From IMG/VR virus record IMGVR_UViG_3300027759_003534, positions 1 through 64,000 of that record: a stretch of 64,000 nucleotides of DNA; one strand, written 5' to 3'. Position 1 is the first letter of the stretch. Each line of letters opens with the position of its first letter. Source of the DNA: a virus. A program made the translations under genes and the position numbers. The notes beneath the pieces were generated by a model. The model saw only the letters and a list, made by a program, of their open reading frames with translations. It did not search any database and was not told the DNA's origin. This document shows, piece by piece, positions 15,373 to 23,496 of the stretch.

Positions 15373-16455
15373 CTATCGCATTACACTGATGAAAGGCATG
15401 GGGGCAATTATAGCATCTCCGTGATCTCTCAGCTGATTATCAATGGTGGTATCGTAGGTTTGTAACAGTTGCATCATACGTACATTTAGCAGGGTAGCCA
15501 TGACCAAATCGTCAGTTTCCCCAGGTTTTGCCGCATAACTTACGCCATGTGCCACAAAGTTTTTGAGCTCGCTAACCAGGCTAGGACTGCGAATTTTCAT
15601 TTTTCCTGATTCTATTAAAGATTTAAGTTTGCTACAAGCAGTCAATTTATTTTTGTTAGTGGTGTTAAATCCTTTGCGATACCTACGACTTCCGCCAGCA
15701 CCGGCGTTGGGATCACTTAAAAAATAGCCCTGGATATTTTCTTCGCCATACTGAGAAATACTGATCAAGGCAGCTTCTCCAATGGTATTGTTCTCCACAC
15801 TGAAATAAACACTTTGTACGTCCTTGACTGTGTCAGTGATATGTTTGCAAATGTCTGCTAAGATACGCACCTGCTCAGGAATTGGTGTACGATTGTGTCG
15901 CCATTCTGCCACTTGTTCTGTAGTATTGGCTTCAAATACCTGGATAGCTGCTGGGTCGCCACCAGTGCCAAGGCTGGGATCCAAGGATACCACATAGGTT
16001 CGGCCAGCACGAGGAGTTTGGAACCAGCGTACTTGACCGGTTCTGTACAAGGGTTCGTGTCCTTGTAGATCTATCAGTTTAGTTGGGGCAATAAGTGTTT
16101 CATCATTTATAATAAATTCACAGTTTGAAACTAAAATATCATTGGCAAAAAATCTACGATTATTTTTTACATTTAACAAATCATATACAGTACTGGTACT
16201 ATCTAGTGTAACACTTACTACTTTTTGCAATCCTGATGCAGTGTATATTTGTGTGCCAACTCGAAGTTGACTAACTGGAATCATATCAAACTTGTTGGTA
16301 TAAATTTTATGATCCAAGGTAGCTTTGATAGAGGTATTGGTCAATTGTAATAAGGCTATCTGTTTTGACCCTTTATCAAGTAATCCTTCAAAATCACTCC
16401 AGCCAGTATCAGTTAGTACTTGTAATCCTAAATTATTTTCTAGTAAGTCTGCCAC
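15373..16455 (-). CDS. 17: Terminase large subunit, C-terminal part preceded by a C-intein
   Basis: A GTG start at 16455 is chosen because AAAGGA lies 7 nt upstream; a TTG at 16482 is also in frame but lacks such a site. The first 111 residues are the C-terminal half of an intein (to Ser-Asn at 16123). The extein begins with Cys at 16122-16120 (CEFIINDETLI) and runs 249 residues. It holds the RNase H-like nuclease domain of gp17: VVSLDPSLGTGGD with the first catalytic Asp, YFSVENNTIGEA and a final DDLVMATLL. Joined to the other half it would give a terminase of about 523 aa (T4 gp17 has 610). It cuts concatemeric DNA during packaging. The start overlaps the HNH gene by 23 nt. Confidence 0.88.
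   Translation of the reverse strand: MADLLENNLGLQVLTDTGWSDFEGLLDKGSKQIALLQLTNTSIKATLDHKIYTNKFDMIPVSQLRVGTQIYTASGLQKVVSVTLDSTSTVYDLLNVKNNRRFFANDILVSNCEFIINDETLIAPTKLIDLQGHEPLYRTGQVRWFQTPRAGRTYVVSLDPSLGTGGDPAAIQVFEANTTEQVAEWRHNRTPIPEQVRILADICKHITDTVKDVQSVYFSVENNTIGEAALISISQYGEENIQGYFLSDPNAGAGGSRRYRKGFNTTNKNKLTACSKLKSLIESGKMKIRSPSLVSELKNFVAHGVSYAAKPGETDDLVMATLLNVRMMQLLQTYDTTIDNQLRDHGDAIIAPMPFISVMR
16123..16455 (-). other. C-intein of a split intein in TerL
   Basis: About 111 residues before the terminase nuclease half. It contains the block B TxxH motif (ATLDHKIYT), block F (TVYDLLNV, then FFANDILV) and a terminal Ser-Asn before Cys+1. The penultimate residue is Ser instead of the common His. 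Most of the Hint fold is on this piece, because the N-piece is only 37 residues. Confidence 0.88.
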
Positions 16456-16972
16456 GAGCAAATCCTTTAGGTTGTTGGTCAACTACAAAATATTTTTCTT
16501 CAACGCCGTTGTTATACCAGGCCTTACCCGTGGCTGCACCAATTTTACCCTTGCTATTTTTACTAATATTGGCATTTCGGATAGGATCAGAATATACAGC
16601 GGCCATTTTTTCTTTATATTCTGTAGTGGATCTCATTTTTTCTTTGGTTGCTCGTTCTTCAGCTGACCATTTAGTGCCTTTCTTGCGTCCACCTACACCT
16701 GGGCGTTTAACACCTCTGTTAGGTGCCGGCTTTCCAAACATTGGATTTTTGTTTCCTTTTTTGCCTTCTGATAACAAAGTGTATATAATTTCAGCGTGGG
16801 GCATGATGCCTGCAAGACCAAGCCATGCTACTTTGTCTTGAGTATGCCCGTGTGTTTCATATAATAACCGATGTGCTTCTGCATGTTCTTCTACAGTAAG
16901 TTCTACAAGATTAGATGGGTCGTTGGATCCGCCCATGTATTTAGGAATAATATGATGTTTATGTTTTTTCAT
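16433..16972 (-). CDS. HNH homing endonuclease lying in the terminase split-intein gap
   Basis: The protein has 179 aa. The N-terminus KHHIIPKYMGGSNDPSNLVELTVEEHAEAH is an HNH nuclease of the phage type: His-His at 6-7, the central Asn and the second His pair at 30 and 34. Further on are NPMFGKPAPNRG and RRKGTKWSAEE-like NUMOD3 segments that contact DNA. It lies exactly between the two terminase pieces, 4 nt after the stop of the first and overlapping the start of the second by 23 nt. This is the 'fractured gene' pattern in which a split intein is interrupted by a free-standing endonuclease gene. It would cut intein-less terminase alleles to spread the arrangement. Confidence 0.88.
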   Translation of the reverse strand: MKKHKHHIIPKYMGGSNDPSNLVELTVEEHAEAHRLLYETHGHTQDKVAWLGLAGIMPHAEIIYTLLSEGKKGNKNPMFGKPAPNRGVKRPGVGGRKKGTKWSAEERATKEKMRSTTEYKEKMAAVYSDPIRNANISKNSKGKIGAATGKAWYNNGVEEKYFVVDQQPKGFARGRLTRK

Positions 16973-16976
16973 AAAC

Positions 16977-17912
16977 TTATTTAGTTGTCATTGATGATAA
17001 ACTCAGCATTTCTTTTAATTCATTGATAGTTTTTTTAAATATTTTTCCAGAACAATCTTTAAGAGTTAACACTGAATCTGGTGATAGACAACCCATCTCT
17101 CGACGGAAGCGGTCTTCGCCTAGCTGTGCTCGCTGTGCTATAGCCCAGGCTTCGTCACGATCTGGATGTTCATTCCAAAAACTACGGAATGCTTTGAATC
17201 CGTTGACCCCTACTGCGGTTGGATTGCCATAGCTGTCCTCGCACTTGTTGGCGCCTTTCCATAGTAGAGCAAATTGATCTTCGTCTGAGTTTGGTGTTGA
17301 TGTAATAATACATTTACCACCAGTGGCCAAGGTAGGACTAATGGAAGTCCAGAATTCACTGGCCACACCGGGGCGTACAAACGCAAACTCGTCAGCGTAC
17401 AGCAAGGATAGACTCATACCACGACCAGTATTTTCTGTGGTTGTCGCTGATACAATACGGCTGCCGTTTTCAAAGTCCAAGTTACCTTTGTTGTAACTGG
17501 TCACGCCTGCACGGATAAAATCTGGACAATCCTCGTAGGCATATCTGATACGTTGCATGATCTCTTGAGAACCAGTGTACTTGTGAGCTGCAATAAGGAT
17601 TGTGGAATCTGGTACAAACATAGCGTACCATAACAAGTAACCAGCGGCACTGGTACTCTTACCTGTTTGTCGCGGCATCATTGAGATTGAAAAACGATTT
17701 TCGTGGTAAACATCAATCAGGCGTTTTTGATAATCATAGGGATGATACATCATCTTGCCTTGAGTTGGGTGTTGTATATAAAAATAGTTGTCCATAAAAT
17801 ACGCCGGTCCGGACACAGGATCAGCACATTTTACAAACTCTGCTAACTGATCGTCAGTAAAGGTTGTATTTTTGTAAGGAGTTTTAACTAGATTTAATTG
17901 ATCTTTACTCAT
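16977..17912 (-). CDS. 17: Terminase large subunit, N-terminal ATPase part followed by an N-intein
   Basis: The protein has 311 aa, of which 274 are extein. Walker A is PRQTGKST (residues 80-87), Walker B is LLYADE (170-175) and the coupling motif is ITSTPN (near 203). This is the packaging ATPase domain of T4 gp17. At Cys 275 an N-intein begins and the ORF stops 37 codons later. On trans-splicing, REMG would be joined to CEF of the downstream piece. The nuclease half is encoded at 15373, with an HNH gene between. The motor domain translocates DNA into the prohead at the portal. No sign of decay is seen in either half. Confidence 0.92.
   Translation of the reverse strand: MSKDQLNLVKTPYKNTTFTDDQLAEFVKCADPVSGPAYFMDNYFYIQHPTQGKMMYHPYDYQKRLIDVYHENRFSISMMPRQTGKSTSAAGYLLWYAMFVPDSTILIAAHKYTGSQEIMQRIRYAYEDCPDFIRAGVTSYNKGNLDFENGSRIVSATTTENTGRGMSLSLLYADEFAFVRPGVASEFWTSISPTLATGGKCIITSTPNSDEDQFALLWKGANKCEDSYGNPTAVGVNGFKAFRSFWNEHPDRDEAWAIAQRAQLGEDRFRREMGCLSPDSVLTLKDCSGKIFKKTINELKEMLSLSSMTTK
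16980..17090 (-). other. N-intein of a split intein in TerL (37 aa)
   Basis: Residues 275-311 of the upstream terminase ORF begin with Cys right after REMG, where gp17 proteins pass from ATPase to nuclease domain. CLSPDSVLTLKD matches intein block A (Cys1, then a strand with a Gly/Asp turn). The piece then ends at a stop. At 37 residues it is far shorter than the roughly 100-residue N-piece of canonical split inteins. Confidence 0.85.
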
Positions 17913-17913
17913 G

Positions 17914-19038
17914 TTAAATTAACTTGTAAATTTCTGGCCATAACTTTTTAAATTGGCCTGTTTGATCTGTGTGATATGTATTTTCAATTTCTACTATATG
18001 GTCGTGTAAACCTGATCTTAGATCATCGTTACCACTAACAATGTGTTGTACATTTTCAAAAAATTGACGCTCATTGTCTAAAGCAATGTTGGCTTTTAAT
18101 AAATTTTCAATCTCGTTACGTGCCAGTTGTGCGATTTCTGGGCCTAATTTTACAGGATCTAAATAATCAGGTTGATATAAACTTTGCCAGTGTATTGTTA
18201 AATTTTGTTCTCTGGCAAAGTTGGTAAGTTCAATCACACGAGTAGCATTGTACAAATTGTAAACTGCATGTATGCCGCCCCATTGACCTTTTTGCATAAG
18301 ATTCTGTATGATATCAAGATTTTTTTCTAATAATGCCCAGGATCCGCCGTGGCGAACATATTCAAAATGTGATCCTATATTATCAAAACTCATTGACCAG
18401 CCAACTTTGGGCCTGTTGATTAACTTGCTGAATACTCGATTGTTATCTAACTCAACATTCATGTTAGTAATCAACGTAACCAGACAATCTTCAGGAATCA
18501 CATCAAGTAGCCGAGTATTTTCAGGTAAGAGCAAGGGTTCGCCGCCAACTAGTACCACTTCTTTGATGCTTGATTTGTGTGTTTCTAAATAATCACACAC
18601 TTGTTCATAGTAGGGTCGTGCTCCAGACTTGAACGGAATATGTTTAAGAGCTGCCCATTTTGAACTGCATTTGTCACCACAATAGTTACAGCTGAGATTA
18701 CAAGTGGTATTCCAGCGTACATCAACTATCACCGGCTGATGTTCAGTTAAACTGGCTGTGGTAGGATCAAACTCAGGACTGACATTGTTGTGCCAGTCTC
18801 GTTCACTGCGCCCGTAGCGTTCTGATTGCACACAATTGTAACAATATTTTGCATGTGGTTGTCCTTGACTGATACTTTGCCTAATCTCCTGCATAACAGG
18901 CCCATGTAAGATTTGTTCAATAGTTTGAGTGTTGAGATTGCCCAACATGTTAGGATCGCCGGCACAGCAGGTTTTAACGTCACCGTTTGGGTTGATATGT
19001 AGGCCGCGCCATGGAGCGGCGCAATAAAAATTGCTCAT
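17914..19038 (-). CDS. Radical SAM protein (twitch type)
   Basis: The protein has 374 aa. N-terminal [20 protein letters not shown] with CC, then [10 protein letters not shown], give the auxiliary Cys pattern. The core motif CNLSCNYC holds Cys 113, 117 and 120, and [10 protein letters not shown] follows near residue 164. It is close in layout to the protein at 8052 (both have a 'DVRW/T-CNL' approach to the motif and an 'EYVRHGGSW'-like segment), so they look like paralogues. Here it stands alone, directly upstream of terL (1-nt gap) and overlapping the GIY-YIG gene as ATGA. The substrate is unknown. Confidence 0.88.
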   Translation of the reverse strand: MSNFYCAAPWRGLHINPNGDVKTCCAGDPNMLGNLNTQTIEQILHGPVMQEIRQSISQGQPHAKYCYNCVQSERYGRSERDWHNNVSPEFDPTTASLTEHQPVIVDVRWNTTCNLSCNYCGDKCSSKWAALKHIPFKSGARPYYEQVCDYLETHKSSIKEVVLVGGEPLLLPENTRLLDVIPEDCLVTLITNMNVELDNNRVFSKLINRPKVGWSMSFDNIGSHFEYVRHGGSWALLEKNLDIIQNLMQKGQWGGIHAVYNLYNATRVIELTNFAREQNLTIHWQSLYQPDYLDPVKLGPEIAQLARNEIENLLKANIALDNERQFFENVQHIVSGNDDLRSGLHDHIVEIENTYHTDQTGQFKKLWPEIYKLI

Positions 19039-19667
19039 ACAGTAATTATGAGTGTTTTGAGCTTACAGTTATTAAAATGCCATCGTTTAGCATTACTTGA
19101 ATCAGCTGTTGTTTGGCAATGTGGGCAAGTTAAAAGTTTTCTAGTTTTTGTATGCGGGCCCGTTGGCTGTCTCATTTTAGATAAGGCTTCTTCACTATGG
19201 GTCTTGCCCGCAAATGTTCCAGGTTTGCCAAAGCGAGGATTTAGTTCTCCAACAAGCCTGCCTTTCATACATTCAGATTGTTCGGGTCGTTTTTTTCCAG
19301 TTAGCATCTTGCTAAATTCTGGACGCTTTCTGCCATACAGAGGAGATTCTTCACCTTTCTTTGCTATGCGTCCGGATGCCCCGTCACCCCCGTCTGTCTT
19401 GTTTAACAGAATGCCGGTGTTAATGTCTTTACGGCCCCACCATTGTATAAGTCTACGCTCAATGGCAAATGCACCAATTTCAGTTAAATTAGATTCAAGT
19501 ATTATTATTTTGCTACTGTCCTTTGGAACAGTAATATTATGTTTTTCAACTGCCCTGATATCTTTGCCCTTACCTATATAATAAGGTGTCAGGTTAGACT
19601 TTCGTAGATAAGCATAAACATAATAACCAGATGGTGGGTGTTTTTTGTTAAATATCATTGCTGGCAC
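19035..19667 (-). CDS. GIY-YIG homing endonuclease
   Basis: The protein has 210 aa. The N-terminus has the GIY-YIG pair as YVYAYLRK...PYYIGKG with the conserved Arg shortly after and an E-containing helix ([11 protein letters not shown]). NUMOD3-like repeats follow ([36 protein letters not shown]). It ends in a CPHC...KRWH....C knuckle shared with the endonuclease at 12312. A good Shine-Dalgarno (AAAGGAG) precedes the ATG, and the stop overlaps the next gene (ATGA). It is a free-standing mobile endonuclease in the style of T4 Seg proteins. Confidence 0.85.
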   Translation of the reverse strand: MPAMIFNKKHPPSGYYVYAYLRKSNLTPYYIGKGKDIRAVEKHNITVPKDSSKIIILESNLTEIGAFAIERRLIQWWGRKDINTGILLNKTDGGDGASGRIAKKGEESPLYGRKRPEFSKMLTGKKRPEQSECMKGRLVGELNPRFGKPGTFAGKTHSEEALSKMRQPTGPHTKTRKLLTCPHCQTTADSSNAKRWHFNNCKLKTLIITV

Positions 19668-19719
19668 TCCTTTACAGTGTTAGAGTAGTTGGATGTTGAC
19701 GCATCGCGAACTACACCTT

Positions 19720-19727
19720 TATTTATT
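19720..19727 (-). promoter_or_regulatory. Possible late-type promoter AATAAATA for the GIY-YIG gene
   Basis: The motif overlaps the stop of the secreted nuclease gene and would give a leader of about 47 nt. The first base differs from the TATAAATA consensus. Confidence 0.35.
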
Positions 19728-20436
19728 GCCCTAAGTTAAATTTCATCCCAGTAGCTTGTTCTACAGCAGTCATAGTTGTTTGGTATTTAGGCCAGTCTGT
19801 TGCTGGATTGATAGGACCATTGGGCATAAGATATGCTTGGACTTGACGACTATTTTTTTCAATAATGATTTTGTATAGGCGAGTAGGAATACCAAGTCCA
19901 TTTCCTACAACAGGGTGGCCTTGGTCATAAATGCCACCACTGATAATATAGAAATCTGTTCCAGGTGTTGCGGCCCATTGGCGTTCAGCGGATTCTAGTA
20001 AACGCCACGCACCACGATTGTTGTTGGCCACTTGTGCTACCATGTTGCTTAGAAAGAAGCTTTCACTCATGATAGCATCCGTCTGTGTGTTATTCCCAGC
20101 AGGGGCCATATGCCCACGATCGTGTGTGCGGCCTACAGTGGCATAGTCTGCTAGGGTGGCACTGCAAGCTGGAGTTACCTGTGGGTCTGGGCGAAAGTCA
20201 TTTTTTCGTTTGGCTGGGCCAGTCATGGCGGCCATGGTCAACCGTTCAAACACTGCCACAGGTGCTTTTACACTACAACGATGAATTACCGCATAGTTGG
20301 TGTGGCAAATTTCTTGGTCGCCTGGGCCAGCTTGGTATTCGGGTGTGCCGTTCACCGTAAACTGTGGGCATTGTTGGTTGATCTGTGCTAATGCAATTAA
20401 CGGTGAAAAAAGTAATACAAGTAATAATTTTTTCAT
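19723..20436 (-). CDS. Secreted DNA/RNA non-specific endonuclease (NucA/Serratia type)
   Basis: About 237 aa from the ATG at 20436, which is preferred over an in-frame TTG at 20469 because it puts a signal peptide at the N-terminus (MKKLLLVLLFSPLIALA). DRGHMAPAGN (residues 106-115) is the catalytic ββα-metal motif with the general-base His at 109, and the following NN. and FFLSN segments match the family. Cysteines at 23, 44, 54 and 91 could form disulfides after export. The product should act in the periplasm or outside the cell. It starts 10 nt after the upstream fibre-like gene, so it is late-expressed. It could clear host or competitor DNA. Confidence 0.85.
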   Translation of the reverse strand: MKKLLLVLLFSPLIALAQINQQCPQFTVNGTPEYQAGPGDQEICHTNYAVIHRCSVKAPVAVFERLTMAAMTGPAKRKNDFRPDPQVTPACSATLADYATVGRTHDRGHMAPAGNNTQTDAIMSESFFLSNMVAQVANNNRGAWRLLESAERQWAATPGTDFYIISGGIYDQGHPVVGNGLGIPTRLYKIIIEKNSRQVQAYLMPNGPINPATDWPKYQTTMTAVEQATGMKFNLGQ

Positions 20437-20446
20437 GGTTGGTTGA

Positions 20447-21976
20447 TTAGGCAAAAACTGCTGACGCAAAAATATTGCCGGTAGTGGTTCCAGTGCTGTA
20501 GTAGGTAATTACTGATGTGGTTTGTTGTGTTACTGTTATGGTGTTATCACCTTGCATGTTTACTGAGCTTATACCAGCCGTGACAACGTCAGTGTCGCCA
20601 GCTGATGTGTTGGTAGCAATTAGTGTGATTGTTCTACCTGCAATAATATTAGAAAATCCCACAGTAAAGTTATTGGTGAAGATGCATTTTACAATGTCGT
20701 CTGTGGTCACATTAAGTGTTAGAGTTGTACTGCTAACATCACCTGCATCTCTAACACCTTGTGTGACTAATCCAGTGTAATTAGTGGCTAAAACATTACC
20801 ACCAGTGATGTTGCCAGTGGAACTAATCAAGCCACCAGTTAGAACATTGCCTCCAGTAATATTAGTAGTAGCACTTATAATGCCGCCAGTCAGAATATTG
20901 CCTCCAGTAACGTTGGCAGTGGCACTTATAATACCACCGGTTAGAACATTACCACCGGCAATATTGGCCGCGGAAGTAATATTGCCAGTGGCACTTGCTG
21001 TTCCGGCTGTGGTAAATTTAGTAGCAGTCACGCCATTGGCCACAGTGATGTTGGCTACTTCTACACGATTATTGGCAGTATTTCCAACCGGAGTAACAAT
21101 AAAGTTTAGAGCACTGCCTTGAGCTGTAGTTGTTTGATTTTCAAGAGCACGGAATTGTATCTGCGCCATAGCCACATTACCTACACCAGCGTCTGTGGCC
21201 GCTGTGGCATTGATACGTAGTACATCTTCATTGGCTAGGACCTGAGTTGGCGTCTCCACATTGCCGTTCCATCGGCGTGCTACCAATGCCACATAGTCAC
21301 TGTTACCATCAATGTATGTTCGACATGGAGTATCTAACTGACCGGTAATATGTAACATGGCACCTGTGATGCCAGGAGGAATACTATTGCCGCTAGTGGT
21401 TCCAATAATTTGCATGGCGCCTTGAACATCAGCTGTAGGCACAAGAAATGTTACTTGACCGTCCGCGGTAAATTGTGCATATCTGTTGGCAGTGGCAGGC
21501 GGAAGTCCATCAACTTTATAAAAACCAACATTGCCAACTAACTGTATCTCTGCTGAGCCGTCGGTGGCCAGGATCATATTTTCGTTAGAGTTAACAATTG
21601 AGAGAATGTTGGTATTGGCGTAGAAATCGCCAAACGAGAATTCTAAATTAGCCGAGTCGATTGTAAGCAGGCCGGTGTCTGAAATGTTGGCGCCAGGTCC
21701 GGCGCGAACTCCGCCAATTTTTGTATTACTTGCAGCTGAAATATTTCCACCAATTACCAAATTGCCAGTAATGGTTCCACTGTTGGCAGTGATTGTGTTG
21801 AGTGAAAGATTGGCGCTTGGGGCTAGAGTAATAGGAATACCACCTGCGGTATTACCATTGCTGTAGTAAAAGGCGTTAGTGTCTGGATTCCACCAAATGC
21901 GATCTTGTTGACCTACATAGGTGGCGGCATTGGCATTATTATCTCTGCTGGTGAATAAATTTTGAATGAAGCTCAT
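20447..21976 (-). CDS. Fibre-like structural protein
   Basis: The protein has 509 aa. The N-terminal 50 residues (FTSRDNNANAATYVGQ, RIWWNPDTNAFYYSNG, GGIPI) resemble the small N-terminal domain of phage tropism and fibre proteins, with a Trp-Asn-Pro-Asp-Thr turn and a TPGG-like end. The middle is an irregular β-rich region. Residues from about 330 hold short repeats of the type 'A/STGNITGGNVLTGGI', the same building block as the large fibres at 44661 and 52969. It ends with a DDIVKCIFTNNFTVGF domain. It is likely a fibre or head-tail decoration. Its location far from the fibre block, next to head genes, is unusual. Confidence 0.65.
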   Translation of the reverse strand: MSFIQNLFTSRDNNANAATYVGQQDRIWWNPDTNAFYYSNGNTAGGIPITLAPSANLSLNTITANSGTITGNLVIGGNISAASNTKIGGVRAGPGANISDTGLLTIDSANLEFSFGDFYANTNILSIVNSNENMILATDGSAEIQLVGNVGFYKVDGLPPATANRYAQFTADGQVTFLVPTADVQGAMQIIGTTSGNSIPPGITGAMLHITGQLDTPCRTYIDGNSDYVALVARRWNGNVETPTQVLANEDVLRINATAATDAGVGNVAMAQIQFRALENQTTTAQGSALNFIVTPVGNTANNRVEVANITVANGVTATKFTTAGTASATGNITSAANIAGGNVLTGGIISATANVTGGNILTGGIISATTNITGGNVLTGGLISSTGNITGGNVLATNYTGLVTQGVRDAGDVSSTTLTLNVTTDDIVKCIFTNNFTVGFSNIIAGRTITLIATNTSAGDTDVVTAGISSVNMQGDNTITVTQQTTSVITYYSTGTTTGNIFASAVFA

Positions 21977-21987
21977 GTTAGAGCCCC

Positions 21988-22413
21988 TTAATCGTCAAAG
22001 ACTTCGTCGTTGCTGAGTTCTTGGATTGCGGCTACAGGAACACCGGCCATGCGCTTGATCTGGTCTAGTATATCCAGTTGTGCTGGATCAGGTGCTTCTG
22101 CGTTTTCATCGCTGGCATCGCCTGGGCGTCCGTCATCGTACACGTTTTCTACGCCCACTGCTTTTTTAAGTAACTCTTGTTTTTGCTGTAATGGCGGAAG
22201 GAACAATTCTTCTGGTTCTCGATCGTTGCCACTGGCTGTAGTGCCGTTTGGACTGGGCTTGTCATCTGTGTCTGTGTCAACTACTACTATGTTCTGTCCT
22301 GTGGGGACGGCTTGTAGTTCAGCTGGATTTTGTAGGGCTGGATCAGGTTGACCACCTTGACTGTGTCCATCAATATTGTCGGCTAATCTGCGCAAAATGT
22401 CTGCAATTTTCAT
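21988..22413 (-). CDS. Acidic protein of unknown function, head region
   Basis: The protein has 141 aa. It has a short helix at the N-terminus (MKIADILRRLADNIDGHSQ), then a low-complexity acidic stretch with VVDTDTDDKP and EELFLPPLQQKQELLKKAVG, and a C-terminal ILDQIKRMAGVPVAAIQELSNDE. No family was recognised. A GCTAAATA promoter 20 nt upstream would give a 14-nt leader with AAGGA, consistent with late expression. Confidence 0.65.
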   Translation of the reverse strand: MKIADILRRLADNIDGHSQGGQPDPALQNPAELQAVPTGQNIVVVDTDTDDKPSPNGTTASGNDREPEELFLPPLQQKQELLKKAVGVENVYDDGRPGDASDENAEAPDPAQLDILDQIKRMAGVPVAAIQELSNDEVFDD

Positions 22414-22432
22414 ATCTTTGTCCTTGATCTTT

Positions 22433-22440
22433 TATTTAGC
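22433..22440 (-). promoter_or_regulatory. Late-type promoter GCTAAATA
   Basis: Read on the minus strand; the predicted start at 22427 gives a 14-nt leader containing AAGGA before the ATG at 22413. Confidence 0.55.
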
Positions 22441-22827
22441 TTATCTTGGATAGCCCTTGAATGCCTTTAAAGGACTTGTAGTATCAACAAATGCTGGCTC
22501 TTTACTGTCGGCTGTGCTTACTAGCTCTTTGCCGCCTTGGGTATCAGTCATTGCAAGTGCTTGATCAATAATTTGTTCAATACTGTTGTTCATACCAACT
22601 ACCACTCCGTGTTCACCAAATGCTGTTTTTGCTGTCCACGCTGGCATGTCTTTAGTTAGCCCGTCTGTGCCAGCGTCGCTTCTTGCTCGAGCCATAGCCA
22701 CACCAAAACGATAATTGTTGTAGGGATCGCTAGCACTGAGTCCAGGAATTACATAGGTGTAATGCATTGGATCAGCTAGTTCTGGCGCAAGCTCTCGTTC
22801 TTCAGTGATAAACTCACGGGCTCTCAT
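22441..22827 (-). CDS. Putative internal head protein with capsid-targeting N-terminus
   Basis: The protein has 128 aa. It begins MRAREFITEERE. This resembles the T4 capsid-targeting sequence of internal proteins (MKTYQEFIAE), which the gp21 prohead protease cleaves after I/L-x-E; here the site would be I-T-E at residue 9. The C-terminus LKAFKGYPR matches the end of the next gene (VTGFKGYPR), so the two are tandem paralogues. The middle has GVAMARARSDAGTDG and an EHGVVVGMNN strand. The ATG overlaps the upstream stop (ATGA). It may be packaged in the head and injected with DNA. Confidence 0.6.
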   Translation of the reverse strand: MRAREFITEERELAPELADPMHYTYVIPGLSASDPYNNYRFGVAMARARSDAGTDGLTKDMPAWTAKTAFGEHGVVVGMNNSIEQIIDQALAMTDTQGGKELVSTADSKEPAFVDTTSPLKAFKGYPR

Positions 22828-23195
22828 CTTGGGTAGCCTTTAAATCCTGTAACTGGGCTGCGTTTATTTGTTGAATTTAATTCTTTGCTTTTTAAATCAC
22901 CGTGATTGAGATCTTTGTAATCAGAGCCCACGGCCTGAAATGCTTTTTCTAACATGTCTTGTTCAACATCGGTGTAGGGCATGGCCACGTTGTAACGTCC
23001 TGCCCAAGATTCATGATCTGTATCTGGAACAAATGTACCATCGGTACTGGCCGCAGCCATCATAACACGATTGAGTTCATAAACTCGATCAGCTAGATCT
23101 GTGTCTCTAAACTTGTTAAGTCCAACTGTAGCTTGACTTTTTCGTTGACCAATCTTGCCAGCATGTTTCTCAATGAGAAACTCTTGAGCTCGCAT
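22824..23195 (-). CDS. Putative internal head protein with capsid-targeting N-terminus
   Basis: The protein has 123 aa. It begins MRAQEFLIEKHAGK, again fitting a capsid-targeting peptide, with L-I-E as possible protease site. After it come basic residues (KIGQRKSQATVG), typical of T4 internal proteins, then a helical domain (DLADRVYELNRVMMAAAS). The GYPR C-terminus is shared with the gene at 22441. It overlaps that gene by 4 nt. The T4 comparison rests on motif similarity only. Confidence 0.6.
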   Translation of the reverse strand: MRAQEFLIEKHAGKIGQRKSQATVGLNKFRDTDLADRVYELNRVMMAAASTDGTFVPDTDHESWAGRYNVAMPYTDVEQDMLEKAFQAVGSDYKDLNHGDLKSKELNSTNKRSPVTGFKGYPR

Positions 23196-23197
23196 GA

Positions 23198-23491
23198 TTA
23201 GGTTCCAGCGGCGTTGTAGACACCTGATTGTGCTGAACTGGCTGTGCCCAATGCTCTAGCAGTAAATGTAGTACCTACCATGATCAGGTAGTTGCCGGCA
23301 CCAACATAAATCTCCCGTGTGCTTCCGTTGGGAACACTGACCACGTTGGCGTACAAGTTGCCCACTGGAGCAGCATTACCTAGGCCCTTGGCATACACTT
23401 GATAGGTAACATCTGCACTGTTGGCATTAATTTCTGCTTTGTCTGTGGTCCATGTTACGTTACCTGCAGCGTTGATTACTTGAATAGCCAT
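23198..23491 (-). CDS. Small β-rich protein, probable virion component
   Basis: The protein has 97 aa with no recognised family. It is strand-rich (QVINAAGNVTWTTDKAEI, DVTYQVYAKGL, GSTREIYVGAGNYLIMVG) and lacks cysteine and charged clusters. The pattern resembles small phage decoration or fibre-base proteins, similar in feel to the gene at 62812. It is in tight spacing with head genes on both sides. Confidence 0.65.
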   Translation of the reverse strand: MAIQVINAAGNVTWTTDKAEINANSADVTYQVYAKGLGNAAPVGNLYANVVSVPNGSTREIYVGAGNYLIMVGTTFTARALGTASSAQSGVYNAAGT

Positions 23492-23496
23492 GTTGA

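Noticed and set aside
15373-17912. Terminase as a pseudogene or frameshifted gene
   Set aside because: Both halves have intact motifs and in-frame ends, and the boundary sequences are intein-like with precise Cys junctions. A simple frameshift would not place an HNH gene and intein blocks between them.
20437-20469. TTG start at 20469 for the secreted nuclease
   Set aside because: It would hide the signal peptide behind 11 residues and overlap the upstream stop; the ATG at 20436 gives a standard secretory N-terminus.
20447-21976. Diversity-generating retroelement (tropism-like N-terminus)
   Set aside because: No reverse transcriptase, no template/variable repeat pair and no accessory gene were found nearby.
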